A stretch of DNA of 64,000 nucleotides, from contig CM043963.1 in assembly GCA_014529385.2 (NCBI GenBank), positions 2,545,001 through 2,609,000 of the forward strand, in the 5' to 3' direction. The notes under the pieces were generated by a model. That model saw nothing but the letters and a program-made list of their open reading frames with translations. It was not told the DNA's origin and did not search any database. The position numbers and the translations under genes were made by a program. Position 1 is the first letter of the stretch. Each line of letters begins with the position of its first letter. This document shows, one piece after another, positions 9,518-20,337 of this stretch. This stretch comes from Adiantum capillus-veneris (taxonomy: Eukaryota > Streptophyta > Polypodiopsida > Polypodiales > Pteridaceae).

Positions 9518-10685
9518 GTAATTCTTCTTGCTGGGTAGGACGATAACACTTTTTGCTTGCTAAAGATGGTTGCTTCCAATAGCATATAATTTCTTCACGC
9601 TTTGTTTCTTCCTCTGTTTCGGCAACTCAATTTGATCGAGATACCAACAATCATATTAGAGAGACAGAGAATTGAAATAAAAGGAAATGTACTGATAGTG
9701 TTTGAAAAAGGCCAAAAATGACCACCCTTAGGGTCACCTTGAATGGAGATTGCAAGGCCTGCAGGCTGGCTGCAAAGTGGCAAGGATGAGGCCTCACTTC
9801 AAGCAGTGACTCACTTTGACTGCAACAATGCAACTTAGCACCTACTCAAGGCATCCAAACACACTCAATTGCTCATGCCTGTACTTCTCAGTCAAGGTGT
9901 ATGCTGTTATAGGCCCACCACACAATTTTTTCATAACTGAATTTATAAGTAGTGTACGTTTAAAGCACTTTGTTGATGTGGCACTTTAAATTGAGGTACC
10001 TTGTAGATTAACCACACAACAAGAACTTGAATCTCCCTTTGGTAGCATTGTCATGTGCACATGGGTTCAACGTGCCACGACTCAAAGTCAACCCATAGAC
10101 TAGGTAAGCCTAGGGGAGCATGTACGCCATAGTTACCCAGAACGGGAAATTGGAACGGGGAACGCAAAACGGCAACATGCATGAAATGCCATTCCCTGTT
10201 CTGGATACTCACGTCTGAAACACGGAACGGGGATCCGGATTGGGAAATTGGGATGGGAACAGGGAACGGAGACTTGAAAATGACCATTTTTTGTAACTAT
10301 GATGTACGGGCACCTTTCAGGGCTTGCTCGTAGGACATGCATGTCGGGACAATTCCATTAGTGAAGTTAGGACCCCTGGATACGTCTCTTCTAAGAGGTG
10401 CAGCCTATTGACCAAATGATTTTATCAGCATTTGGCGGGGTCAACAAGTGCCTTAGGATTTGTATGAAATGTGGTTGCAGCCCCCCGCCGTCACGATTCA
10501 TGAAGCATTATATGTGCAAGTATATGCACTCGTAAAGGATGGGTGTTTTTGTCGTTATATGTAAGGAAGCGGTATCATCCTCCCCGCTCCAAAAGGTGGT
10601 CTCCATAGTGCTCCCTATCGGGCCCCGAAACCACAGATGCTCCCCCCCGCCCTCAACACACACTTTTAAAAAAAATCTTTGGGAT
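9518..10685 (+). other. Intron 5' part, no gene recognised
   Basis: About 1.2 kb without recognised elements. A patch at 10137-10275 repeats GGAACGGGGA/GGGAACGG-type words and is low-complexity. Short reading frames here show no motif. Confidence 0.5.
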
Positions 10686-11076
10686 TAATTTACAAGTGGG
10701 AAACCTCGAGGCAAGGAAAACCCATAGAAAAGATCATATACAAAAGAAAGAACATAGAAGTGTTCGGCTGTGAAAGAGGGCTATAAGCATTCATAGGAAA
10801 GCTGATGTATCTCTGGGGTGATATCACCAACTTCCAGGGCAAAGTGTAAAAATTGCCTAAGGGACAGCTTGAAAAACGGAAAAGGATTGACATCAAAGCA
10901 GTGGAACATACAGCCATTACGTTGGCGCCACAAGGTCCAATAAGCCCCAATATCTGACCCACATAAAGAAGACCGCAAATTGTTGTAAGGAAGGCAGGAG
11001 AATGCCAAAAGCCCAAAAACGTTTGTGGAAGACCATAGAGGGGAAACGAAGCCGCATACAAGCTGATATGCGTTGA

Positions 11077-11184
11077 AAACACTCTAGTAATGCAGCAATC
11101 CCAAAGCAAGTGACTAACAGTCTCTTTCGGAAACACTCTAGTAATGCAGCAATCCCAAAGCAGGTGACTAACAGTCTCTTTTGG
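11077..11184 (-). repeat. 54 bp in-frame tandem duplication in LINE B
   Basis: Two consecutive 54 bp units (offset 11077 to 11131) differ by only a few bases and duplicate 18 residues containing PKETVSHLLWDC, the His/Cys half of the zinc-binding motif. The reading frame is preserved. Confidence 0.85.
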
Positions 11185-12548
11185 AGTCGAGCAGTTGACA
11201 CAACGAGAAGAGCGGATATGATGTGCACCGAGAAAAGTGCCCACTAGGAGAACTGCATGCAAGCATTGCTAGAGAAACAATCGCTCCTTCAAAGACAAGT
11301 GGCTCTTCCAAAGGGCAGAGAGAGGCTTCCTCCACCAGATATCAGACTTGTGCATGGACCATAGGGCATTACAATGGTCAGCAAGCCAAGGCCGCGGTAG
11401 AAGAAGAGCATAAACTTGACTGGCAGAAATGACCTCAACAGGCGTGTCTTGGAAATTCCAATCAGATATGCAGCTACCGTCAGCCAAAGGCAGAATGGGT
11501 AAAAAGTCAACCAGCATGTGCTGAAGCTCTCCCCAGATCTGACGATAATGCATACCCAATCCAAAACGGCGAGCCGCAAGGAGAAACTGGAAAGTATAGC
11601 CCACCTCATCAACCACATCATCAACTGCACAAAGGCCACAACAAGAGAGAAAGTATGCTTGATGAGGCGAATGATCAACCAAAGTAAGAGAGAATGCTCA
11701 ACTCCAAACGAAGGGAATTCCCTTCCCGTTTGTTGTCGACCGTGCCATGATAAATGAATTGTAACATCTTTCCAGCAGAAATTAAACTGGAAGTAAAAGG
11801 ACATCTAGGAAAGAACCCTTCCATCTTGCCAAACACGATTTCCTAGAGAGATGATTGCCAATGACCAAAGGAGGAAGTAACAACATGCTGACTCAAGTAG
11901 GCAAGCATATGAGTCCAAAGCTGAGTTTGTTGCACAAGGGTAGGCAACAACATGGATTTTCTAGCAAGAATATGCGTGCACAAGTCCAAGATATTGAGGC
12001 CACTTAGGAGTGCAAAGTTTTCCCATCAACATCAAATGTAGGCCTTTTTTGTGAGCATGGGTTCGACACAATGAGACAAAATAGTTGACATAAGAGAAGT
12101 GGGACAATGACGAGGCCAATGCAACAATGGCAAATAGAACTGAACGTAAGCCATCAAGAGTCAAGACACTTTGAACGATCGCAAGTGAACATGCAATGGC
12201 CATGTGGATAGCTTCAAGTAATGCAATTTGACAGTCTAGTGTTGCATAACCCAATCCACTTTTGAGTGTGAGTGACATTCCATCCAATTAGATACCCCAA
12301 ATGCTTGACAAGCACATTTAGAGAACTATCGCACTTGCCACAACAGATTATGCCAATCATGAGGATTAATCGGCAGAAGCTTTGATTTGCAAAAATTGAC
12401 TCTAAGACCAGCTGCAAGTCCACACAACTCCAAAGTGTTCATAATCACTTGGGCATCAGCCTGGTGATTGCGAGGCATAAACGAGTCATCAGTATAAGCT
12501 TGCCTAATAAAGTTATGACTGGAGGGTAACTGCAAGCCATGAAGACGA

Positions 12549-12553
12549 CCAAC
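12549..12553 (+). other. Target site duplication CCAAC (left)
   Basis: CCAAC at 12549-12553 is repeated at 17005-17009, flanking the LTR element inserted in LINE B. Confidence 0.92.
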
Positions 12554-13809
12554 TGTCACGTGACACATCCAACTCTATGTGTCAGTGGACAAGCTACATC
12601 ACGACAAGGGTTCAATCAGTCCAGTCAGTCTAGATTTAGAAGTGTTCTGGCACTTTTGTGAGTCTGTTCGTAGGCCGTGCATGCCCAGGCACTTAGTGTA
12701 GATGCATATCCTCTGGTTGCACACAGCATGATCATAAGCATTCCCAGTGCATTTAGCCTATTTTCCCTATTTTTGACATTTTTCACTTATTATTTTCAAG
12801 TGACTTTTGTTGGAAAGTAGGCAGGGCAAATTGAGTAAGTTTGTATATAAGCAAGCCTAGACTAGCACTAATTGGCAAAAGAGGCAGCAAGAGCACCTTG
12901 CTCAACAGGAAACTTCTCAGCAAGACCAACCCCCGCAATAATTCTGGCATTTTCTCTCAACAGAAGGCCTAGCGTCTTTGCACCAGATCAGCCAGCGTTT
13001 TTGCACTTGCAGATTCCCAACGACAGTAGACAGCAGATCAGCCCTAGTGTTAGCAAATTCCCACCGCAACACAGCAGATTTCCCCGCATGGTCAGTTTTC
13101 AGCCCTAGCGTTTTTGGTTTGCAGATCAACCTCAGCGTTTCTGCAGATCTTCGTGATAGATTCAGCCCTAGAACCAGCGTTTTCAGTTTTCAGCAGTCAG
13201 ACATCCCAGAAGAAGTCCCGAACCTCGCAGATCTCACCTTCCTGCAGTAGATCCTCACCGCACGGTCAGATCCAGCGTTTCAGCCCGGAAAACACAGATT
13301 TTGGCATCTGCATTTTCAGCGCGTCGTCCTTGCATCGTCGTCATCGCCGTTGTCACCAACATAGAGTCAGAATTCAGCAGATAGAAGATTTGCAGATTTC
13401 AGCCCGTCTCGTCATCGTCCTCATCGTCGTCGACATCGTCGGCAAGTCCAAGCATTATAGAGATTTGTGCAATCATAAGTAGACCGCTCTGGCCATAGAG
13501 AGTGGGGCCTTCGGAGGAGGGTTTTACAACGTCTTGGTGTCGTATTTACACATGTATATGATATTGTCTCATAGGTCGAGTTTGGCCTTTCGAACACGTT
13601 AATAAAGCTTTCTTTCTTTCTTTCTTTCTTTCTCTCTCTCAGTCTCATACACTTGCACGCACAGTGTCCATTCACTTTGTTATGTCCATTGCACTCTCTC
13701 ATTAAGAACGGAAGGCTCTCGCTTCCATAAGAACAAAAAGGAACCTTGAGCACAGTTCGGAGCACTCATCTTGAGCAAGTTCAAACACTCATTTCCGCTG
13801 CACCTTACA
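12554..13809 (+). repeat. 5' LTR of nested family A2 element
   Basis: TGTCACGTGACACATCCAAC to CGCTGCACCTTACA, 1256 bp, with a TATA box (TTTGTATATAAGC near 12840) and repeated GCGTTT words (12968-13300). Compared with the 3' copy it lacks a short piece of U3 near 12738 and has an additional stretch at about 13547-13630. Confidence 0.9.
13547..13630 (+). repeat. Insert in 5' LTR ending in AATAAAG-(CTTT)n
   Basis: About 80 bp, from ACACATGTATATGATATTG to GTTAATAAAGCTTTC followed by (TTTC)n, is missing from the 3' LTR at the matching point (about 16814). A polyadenylation-like AATAAA and a simple-repeat tail suggest a short 5'-truncated retroposed sequence (LINE or SINE tail). A clean target duplication was not identified. 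Confidence 0.55.
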
Positions 13810-13810
13810 T

Positions 13811-13822
13811 TGGTATTAGAGC
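13811..13822 (+). other. Primer binding site, initiator tRNA-Met (one mismatch)
   Basis: TGGTATTAGAGC differs from the canonical TGGTATCAGAGC by one transition (C to T), one base after the LTR end. Confidence 0.85.
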
Positions 13823-14277
13823 TTTGGCAGTGTTCTGTATAACTCAAGGAAAGAACCACAAGAACCACATTTTTTTTTGCTTGTTGAGGTTGCACGAACC
13901 CAAGTTGGCTTGGGCGTGTCGATTCCTAATCGTGTTTTTGAAGAGTGACAGGAATCCCAGGAAAGAAGGGCTTGTCTAGCCTCCCCTTGTGCCTCTTTTT
14001 ACTCATTGAGAGCGGACCGTGCACTTAGCGGCCGGCCAATCGACGTGAGGTGGGAAAAAGCAACCTTGGTGTGAGCGCAAGGCCGCCAAGGGGTGCGCCT
14101 GTGGAAAAGAGCAGAACTCGGGTGAAGAGAAGATCCTTCTCGAACACAGATTGCAAGCGAAAGAAACCTCAAGAATATCAAGACCCTCAAGAACCTCAAG
14201 ACTCCCAAGAACCCAAGTTCCTCGTAACTTAAGAACCCAAGACCACAAGAACCCACAAGAACCCACGACTTCAGTAG

Positions 14278-14595
14278 ATGGTCATCACTCGAAGTGGTAT
14301 GGATACTTCGCTTAGAGGTGATGAGCATGAGAGAGGCGAAGAAGAATTTTCCCCACCAGGAGGTTTTTCCGATCCTCCCCCTTTCCCATCTACGTCAAGG
14401 ATTGCACTAACTCATATGGAGGTCTTGGACCAGAGGTTTATGGAAAGGAAGTTAGAACGCGAATCAAGAAATGCAGAAAGAATGGCAGAAATGGAACGCA
14501 GACACGTAGAAAGAAACGCAGAAAGAGAAGCTGAAAGAAAGGCAGCCAAAGCAAGACAAGAACAGAGCGACGGACACATGAAAGAGTTGTTGTGA
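14278..14595 (+). pseudogene. Gag N-terminal remnant of family A2
   Basis: It opens MVITRSGMDTSLRGDEHERG, homologous to the gag start at 1694 in the first element (MVVTRSGMDTSHPGDEHERG). It continues into a charged Glu/Arg/Ala helix-forming segment (ERMAEMERRHVERNAERE) and stops at 14593-14595 before any capsid core. The region downstream jumps straight to accessory X sequence, so the capsid, zinc knuckle and protease have been lost by deletion. It could still encode a 105-residue peptide; function unlikely. Confidence 0.7.
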
Positions 14596-14639
14596 CTCTT
14601 TTCTCAAGTGCAAGCACAGATGCAAGAGATTCGGGAAAA

Positions 14640-15611
14640 GGAGACTCTCTCAGTCTCTTCTTCTCCAAAGCATGACACATGATTTGCATGATGATGATTT
14701 GAATGACAATGATAAGCATGATGATTTGGATGATAATGATGAGCTTGATGATTTTGGATGACACTGACAAGCATGATGATTTGCATGATCAAGATATGAT
14801 TTTTCTCAAAAGCATGATGAGTTGCATGACGAAGATGTGATTGTTCACAAGAAGGATGATGTGTTAGTTGATACTTTCTCTAGTGAAGCTAACCTCATTG
14901 CAGATTCGATCAATCACGAAGAACTGATCTCGGCTCTCAAGCCTAGGTCCAAAGAACCCTCTTAGGAAGAACCGATTTTGGCTCTCGAGCCTAGGTCCAA
15001 AGAACCCTTACAGTAAGTATTATGTGTTTGAATGATTAGTCAGCACGCATTGTTCGAGTGTTTCATTCGTGATCGTTTCCTGTATTTTAGTCAGCGTCTT
15101 TATGTGATCCCTTTTCCTAGGCATGACATTGTATGTTGAGCATGTTTCACTCATGAATGAGCACGGATGTATGCGGATTTTTCATGAAAAGCTGAAAAGT
15201 ATGCATTCAAGGAAGTCACATTTCATGTCTCTTCCTTGGCACGACACAGTTGTAGAAAGAGCACATGAAAGTATGAGCACCAAGGTGGACATTTCCATTG
15301 TGTTTTGCCACAGTTGATTGATTTAGATCAGCACGACAAGATTCGATCTCATTGTTTGCGTGTGTGGTGAACGGTTTGGCACTCCGTCTATTGATTCATC
15401 TACATTGCATGCACAGTCTTTGAGGAAGATGAGATTTTTTCCACTCACTTTACATGGAATAGGTATGTTCATGGTTTTGTGTTGGAAATGGTTTCAGGAA
15501 TTTTCAGCCATGAAGATTCTTGAAGAAGAAAGAAGCACGACTCTCGACGAAGTTGAAGCATTGAAGGAGCCACAGAAGACTTTGTGTCGTTTTCGGCGCG
15601 ACCCAAAGTAG
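14640..15611 (+). pseudogene. Degenerate accessory region X of family A2
   Basis: Homologous to the accessory ORF at 3534-4493: the diverged GATGATTTG-type acidic array (14680-14800), the FSSEANLI-DSINHEE-like linker, the FDGFLYFSQ-type domain, then the HVSLMNEHGCMRIFHEKLKS piece (open 15123-15317) and the FPLTLHGIGMFMVLCWKWF hydrophobic tail (open 15360-15611). Frameshifts and stops break it into fragments. Conservation of this region where gag and PR are lost suggests the DNA is retained as structural or cis-acting sequence, or simply by descent. Confidence 0.65.
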
Positions 15612-15753
15612 CAAGGTTTGCAAACCTTTATGAAGTTCAAGTACCACACGACCCACACATCAGAGTGGGCCAGCAAAGAGTCCCTTCCAGGATTCCGGAT
15701 GCTATTGGCGATCTCCCTTGACGCCATACAGTTCGGTACCAGTACCTCACTTT

Positions 15754-15766
15754 GAAAAGGAGGGGA
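15754..15766 (+). other. Polypurine tract
   Basis: GAAAAGGAGGGGA immediately before the 3' LTR, identical to that at 4691-4703. Confidence 0.88.
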
Positions 15767-17004
15767 TGTCATGTGACACATCCAACCCTATGTGTCAGTG
15801 GACAAGCTACATCACGACAAGGGTTCAGTCAGTCTAGTCAGTCTAGATTTAGAAGTGTTTTGGCACTTCTGTGCGTCTGTTCGCAGACCGTGCATGCCTA
15901 GGCACTTAGTATAGATGCATATCCTTTGGTTGCACATAGCATGATCATAAGCATTCCCATCAGAATCCATCAGAATCCTTCAGGGGAATTTTCCAATGCA
16001 TTTAGCCTATTTTCCCTATTTTTGACATTTTTCACTTATTATTTTTAAGTGACTTTTGTTGGAAAGTAGGTAGGGCAAATTGAGTAAGTTTGTATATAAG
16101 CAAGCCTAGACTAGCACTAATTGGCAGAAGAGGCAGCAGGAGCACCTTGCTCAACAGGCAACTTCTCAGCAAGACCAACCCCCGCGACAACTCTGGCGTT
16201 TTCTCTCAACAGAAGGCCTAGCGTTTTTGCACCAAATCAGCCAGCGTTTTTGCACTTGCAGATTCCCGGCGACAGTAGACAACAGATCAGCCCTAGCGTT
16301 AGCAGATTTCTGCCGCAACACAACAGATTTCCTAGCGTTAGCAGATTTCCCCCCAAGGTCAGTTTTCAGCCCTAGCGTTTTTGGTTTGTAGATCAACCTC
16401 AGTGTTTTTGCAGATCTTCGTGACAGATTCAGCCCTAGAACCAGCATTTTCAGTTTTCAGCAGTCAGACATCGCAGAAGAAGTCGCGAACCTCGCAGATC
16501 TCACCTTCCTGCAGCAGATCCTCGCCGCACGGTCAGATCCAGCGTTTCAGCCCGGAAAACGCAGATTTCAGCATCTGCATTTTCAGCGCGTGGTCGCTGC
16601 ATCGTCGTCATCGCCGTTGTCACCGACATACAGTCAGAATTCAGTAGATAGAAGATTTGCAGATTTCAGCCCGTCTTGTCGTCGTCCTCATCGTCGTCGA
16701 CATCGTCGGCAAGTCCAAGCATTGTAGAGATTTGTGCAATCATAAGTAGACCGCTCTGGCCATAGAGAGTGGGGCCTTCGGAGGAGGGTTTTACAACGTC
16801 TTGGTGTCGTATTTCTCTTCTTTCTCTATCTCTTAGTCTCATACACTTGCATGCACAATGTCCATTCACTTTGTTATGTCCATTGCACTCTCTCATTAAG
16901 AACGGAAGGCTCTCGCTTCCATAAGAACAAAAAGGAACCTTGAGCACAGTTCGGAGCACTCATCTTGAGCAAAGGTCAAACACTCATTTCCGCTGCACCT
17001 AACA
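15767..17004 (+). repeat. 3' LTR of nested family A2 element
   Basis: TGTCATGTGACACATCCAAC to CGCTGCACCTAACA, 1238 bp, followed by TSD CCAAC at 17005-17009. It has a TATA box near 16090 and the same GCGTTT-rich region as the 5' copy. Substitutions and indels between the two LTRs indicate an old insertion. Confidence 0.9.
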
Positions 17005-17009
17005 CCAAC

Positions 17010-19736
17010 GAAGGTCAAATGATCAAGATGCATCAACAAGGGGTGAGGGGCAATAGCATACAACAATGCACTAAGGGGACAGCTAGAGTTCAAGATTCCA
17101 TCAGTTCACCTTCAAGGATCCCCGAAGACGTACTCCGAGTATACAATAAATAAAGGATATTGGCTTGCTTAGGACTGAACCCTAGACACCGCATTGTAGT
17201 AGCAGTGTAGTCTCATTGCACAGTGTCAAAAGTCTTTTCAATATCGACTTGCATAACAAGTACATCCTGCTGTGTGAATTTTTCATATTCCATGCCAATC
17301 AAAACATTAGTCAAGTTGTCAGTGATTTGGCGACGTGGAATGAAACCATCCTGAACGTGATGAAGTCCTGTAAGAAGGTGATCTTTAATCCGGTCCACCA
17401 ACAACTTAGCCAATATCTTGTAAACGACAGGCATCAAAGTAATTGGCCGCCAGGGAGAAAAATTGCTCGCAAAGAGCTTGCTTAGGCAACAATTTAAGCA
17501 AACCCTCTTTCCAGGATACTGACAATCTTATTTCTCCCATGCGGCATTAAGCATGAAAAGCAAGGGCTCTTTGAGCGTCTCCCGAAAGGAGAGGAAGAAT
17601 TCCACAATAAGCCCATCCCAGCCAGGGGATCGCCAATGACCCAATGCAAGCAATGTACGATGCTATTTAGAATCGGATGTACACGAGAGAGCAACAATTG
17701 TTGTGCTTGAGGATCTATTGTGGAGGGTTGAGGAGCAACAACAAAAACCTGCCGATAATGTGAGAACATGGCATTAGCAAGGTTCTGTTTGGATGATGTC
17801 GAAGCGCCCGAAGGAAGATTACGCTCTTAATGTTGTGGGAAACCCTCGTATCATGTAGATGCTTAAAAAATTGTTTCGAAGCACAACTTTGATCCACAGA
17901 AGCCTATGCCCATTGTCGAGCACGCATCTACCGTTTATCAAGTTTCTGCTTGTCATTATGCTGGATACATACGTGAGCTTCACACAACTCTTGACATTTA
18001 GGAGTTAGACAAACGTCGCGAGTCAGCCAATACCTGTAGCAGTTGACAAAATTGTTTCGTAGCATTAACATCCCTCCGAGTCTGATGCATGTAATGTTTA
18101 CCATAGTCTTGAATAGCACATTGCACCCGCATAACAAAGCGGTACAAAGCAACATCAAGATCAAGATGCATGTGGGCAAGCAAGGGGGGGATAAGTCTAG
18201 AAATCATATCTTGAAACGCCTCATGAGTAAGATAAGCATTGTTGATATGCACTAGACGCTTTCAAGAAAGAGGTCGATCTCAAAGGGATTGCCCAAAGTA
18301 TAAAGTCAACAAAACAGGGTGACGATCCGATAGTTGCAAGGTGTAATCCATCCTCATGTTGCATACAAAATCATCATACTGCTGTAAGTTGAGCACATAG
18401 CAACGATCGAGACGTGAGTGATAAGAGGAACGAGCAGCATGCTGAAAAGTAAATTGCGAGACATTTGGATGCGGATAAAGCCATAAATCAAGCATCTGTG
18501 CAGAAGCAAGAAGATGATCCCATGCTTGCCTCTCCGCAAGCAACATTTGTTAATTGCCTATGGTGCTATCATGCATATATGGAGTATTGTTAAACTCGCC
18601 ACAAAGGAATGCATTGGAGATCCATGGATAAGAAGAGATCTCTCCATAAGGCGGTCCTTTTCCTAGAGGCTGTATATGCATAGATGCCTCCAATTTCATA
18701 GATCTGACCATTCAACAAGCATTGCACTGTTATTCACAAGAACTGGCTCATGACCAACCATCATCAATAATCCCGAGTAACCATGCAAGCCAGCATTCAC
18801 AATTTAATAACCTGCAAAATAGAAACACTGACGTGCAAACTCATGCTGATTTGTGTTCTTGCAAAACAACTCTATCTGCCCTACATGTATCTACATAGTG
18901 CGAGGTTAGTTGCCATTTATCAATGTTGCATAACCCACACACATTGTATGAGATGCATTTAATGTGATTATGCATGGGAGATCATATGTACAAGTGGCAA
19001 GAGAACGTAAGGAATTAAGTAGAAGTCCCCACGGGCACATCTTCATCCACCACATCTGTGCTAGAACTGATCCGCTGATTTAGTGCAGAGAACATTTCCA
19101 TAGAATATGCATGAGAGGTAGAAGCCTCATCAATGAGTACATCCTTGTAGGAATGCATAGCTTTCTCCCATGCGTCAATCAATGTGCGATTATCCTTACA
19201 TGGAAGTTGCTTGAATGATGCATTCTTATTAGCATTGACAAGTGGAGCATAATTACGAGAGGAGGGTGGAGTGCGAATCTTCATTGTCTTTTCAGACGCC
19301 CATTAAGCGAGAAGAAAATCAACCCATTGTCCGACATCCTGCGCAGTAGAAATTTTCCCGAGAAAAACAAGATGACTGCATTCATAGCATACTGCCCAAC
19401 CGGGTCCATGAGGTCTTGCACGGGAATAGACACCTCGAGAACAGCTGTCTAACCATTCCAGGCTTTCCGAGCCTCCTCAAAGTCCTCATACGAGCAAGTT
19501 TGATCTCAGAAGTAGCCTCCGAGGAATTTCCCATAGCTTTTTGACGCTTAAACACACACAGAGATTTGGATATATAGCACCAAAATCCCAACCAAACAGC
19601 GAATGCCTAGAGAAATGTGTTAAGAGTTCAGGCATCCTTCCGGATTTGTCCAACCGGTCCGAGTTTCTCCCAGGGATTGGTGCTAGGGACTCGGGGCTGT
19701 TTTGTGGCTGTGCCTGATCAATGCAGGTAGGTTCCT
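17010..19736 (-). mobile_element. LINE B, 5' part (ORF1 relic, endonuclease, RT start), broken
   Basis: Read on the minus strand. ORF1 relics lie at about 19380-19500 (EDFEEARKAWNG, then a stop) and 19015-19284 (KIRTPPSSRNYAPLVNANKN). The end of the apurinic endonuclease domain is at 18280-18546, with SRLDRCY and LSDRHPV (the SDH-type catalytic His). The RT fingers/palm at 17213-17437 include VYKILAKLLVDRIK, DGFIPRRQITDN and VDIEKTFDTV (motif A, with Asp). The RT continues left of the nested element at 12553. Numerous stops make it inactive. The 5' boundary is taken as the family C LTR start at 19737. Confidence 0.72.
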
Positions 19737-20324
19737 TGTCACAAATTGATGATGTGGCAGTGCAACCCGGACACACACACATGGCTGACTGTATGGAAAT
19801 CCCTGATTTTGCGTTGATAGCTGACGTGGCAGTACTGTACGAATTTCCGAGATTTACGCTGACAGTGCTTACGTGGCAGATTGTACGGATTTCCATGTCT
19901 TGCGCTGACAACTGCTAACATGGCAGGTTGTACGGATTTCCGCAAATTACTTGATTGCCCTTTGGGCAGATTTTTGGAACAAGAAGCTTTTGGAACTCCT
20001 TGCTTTTGAGTTTAATTGCTTTTTGGGCTTTGCTTTCGGCACCCTTTGTAAGAATAAAAGAGCCCCAAGGGTCTCACTCTTTAGAGCATCTGGACGTAGA
20101 GTCTGAGAGCAGAGGACCTTGCAGGAGTTGGACTTTGCTCAAAGATTAATAGAAAAGAAATTCCGAAAGGGGCGCCAATCTTTGGGGCCAATCTCTCTGG
20201 GCACGGAACTATGCCAGGCCGTGTCGACCAAATTGAAATGTGATTTTAAAGTTGTGAAGTATTTTAAGTGATTCTCTCTTGTGTCGCGATAGATTCTAAA
20301 CTTGGGGTGTCCAAGTTTGTTACA
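19737..20324 (+). repeat. 5' LTR of family C element
   Basis: TGTCACAAATTGATGATGTGG to GTCCAAGTTTGTTACA, 588 bp. It matches the solo LTR at 385-911 and the minus copy at 39232-39911. It includes three imperfect repeats of an ACGTGGCAG...TGTACGGATTT unit (about 19830-19940), the GAGCATCTGGACG block (20088) and the conserved block at 20154-20192. Confidence 0.88.
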
Positions 20325-20325
20325 A

Positions 20326-20337
20326 TGGTATCAGAGC
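20326..20337 (+). other. Primer binding site, initiator tRNA-Met
   Basis: TGGTATCAGAGC, an exact match, one base after the LTR end. Confidence 0.9.

Larger units (their letters stand above)
10686..12553 (-). mobile_element. LINE B, 3' part (RT palm, zinc-binding tail), broken
   Basis: Read on the minus strand from 12553 to 10690. The RT palm fragment contains AYTDDS (catalytic YxDD, about 12480) and LELCGLAAGLRVNFCKSKLL (12326-12568). Broken RT connection sequence follows (11269-11804, two overlapping frames), then the C-terminal zinc-binding motif CVNCSTPKETVSHLLWDC (10690-11262). Frameshifts and stops separate the pieces. The upstream half continues at 17010 after a nested insertion. I could not define the 3' poly-A or target duplication near 10.68 kb. 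Confidence 0.75.
12554..17004 (+). mobile_element. Family A2 non-autonomous LTR element (4451 bp) nested in LINE B
   Basis: Complete element: 5' LTR 12554-13809, PBS 13811-13822, internal region of 1.96 kb, polypurine tract 15754-15766, 3' LTR 15767-17004, TSD CCAAC. It keeps the start of gag and the end of accessory region X of the element at 1-5918. The intervening capsid, zinc knuckle and protease are deleted, and RT and integrase are absent. It could have spread only through proteins supplied by relatives. The insertion splits the LINE B reverse transcriptase between motifs A and C, so it is younger than LINE B. Confidence 0.9.

Noticed and set aside
10051-10342. Minus-strand ORFs at 10051-10342
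   Set aside because: Encoded by GGAACGGGGA-type repetitive DNA in three frames; no evidence of selection.
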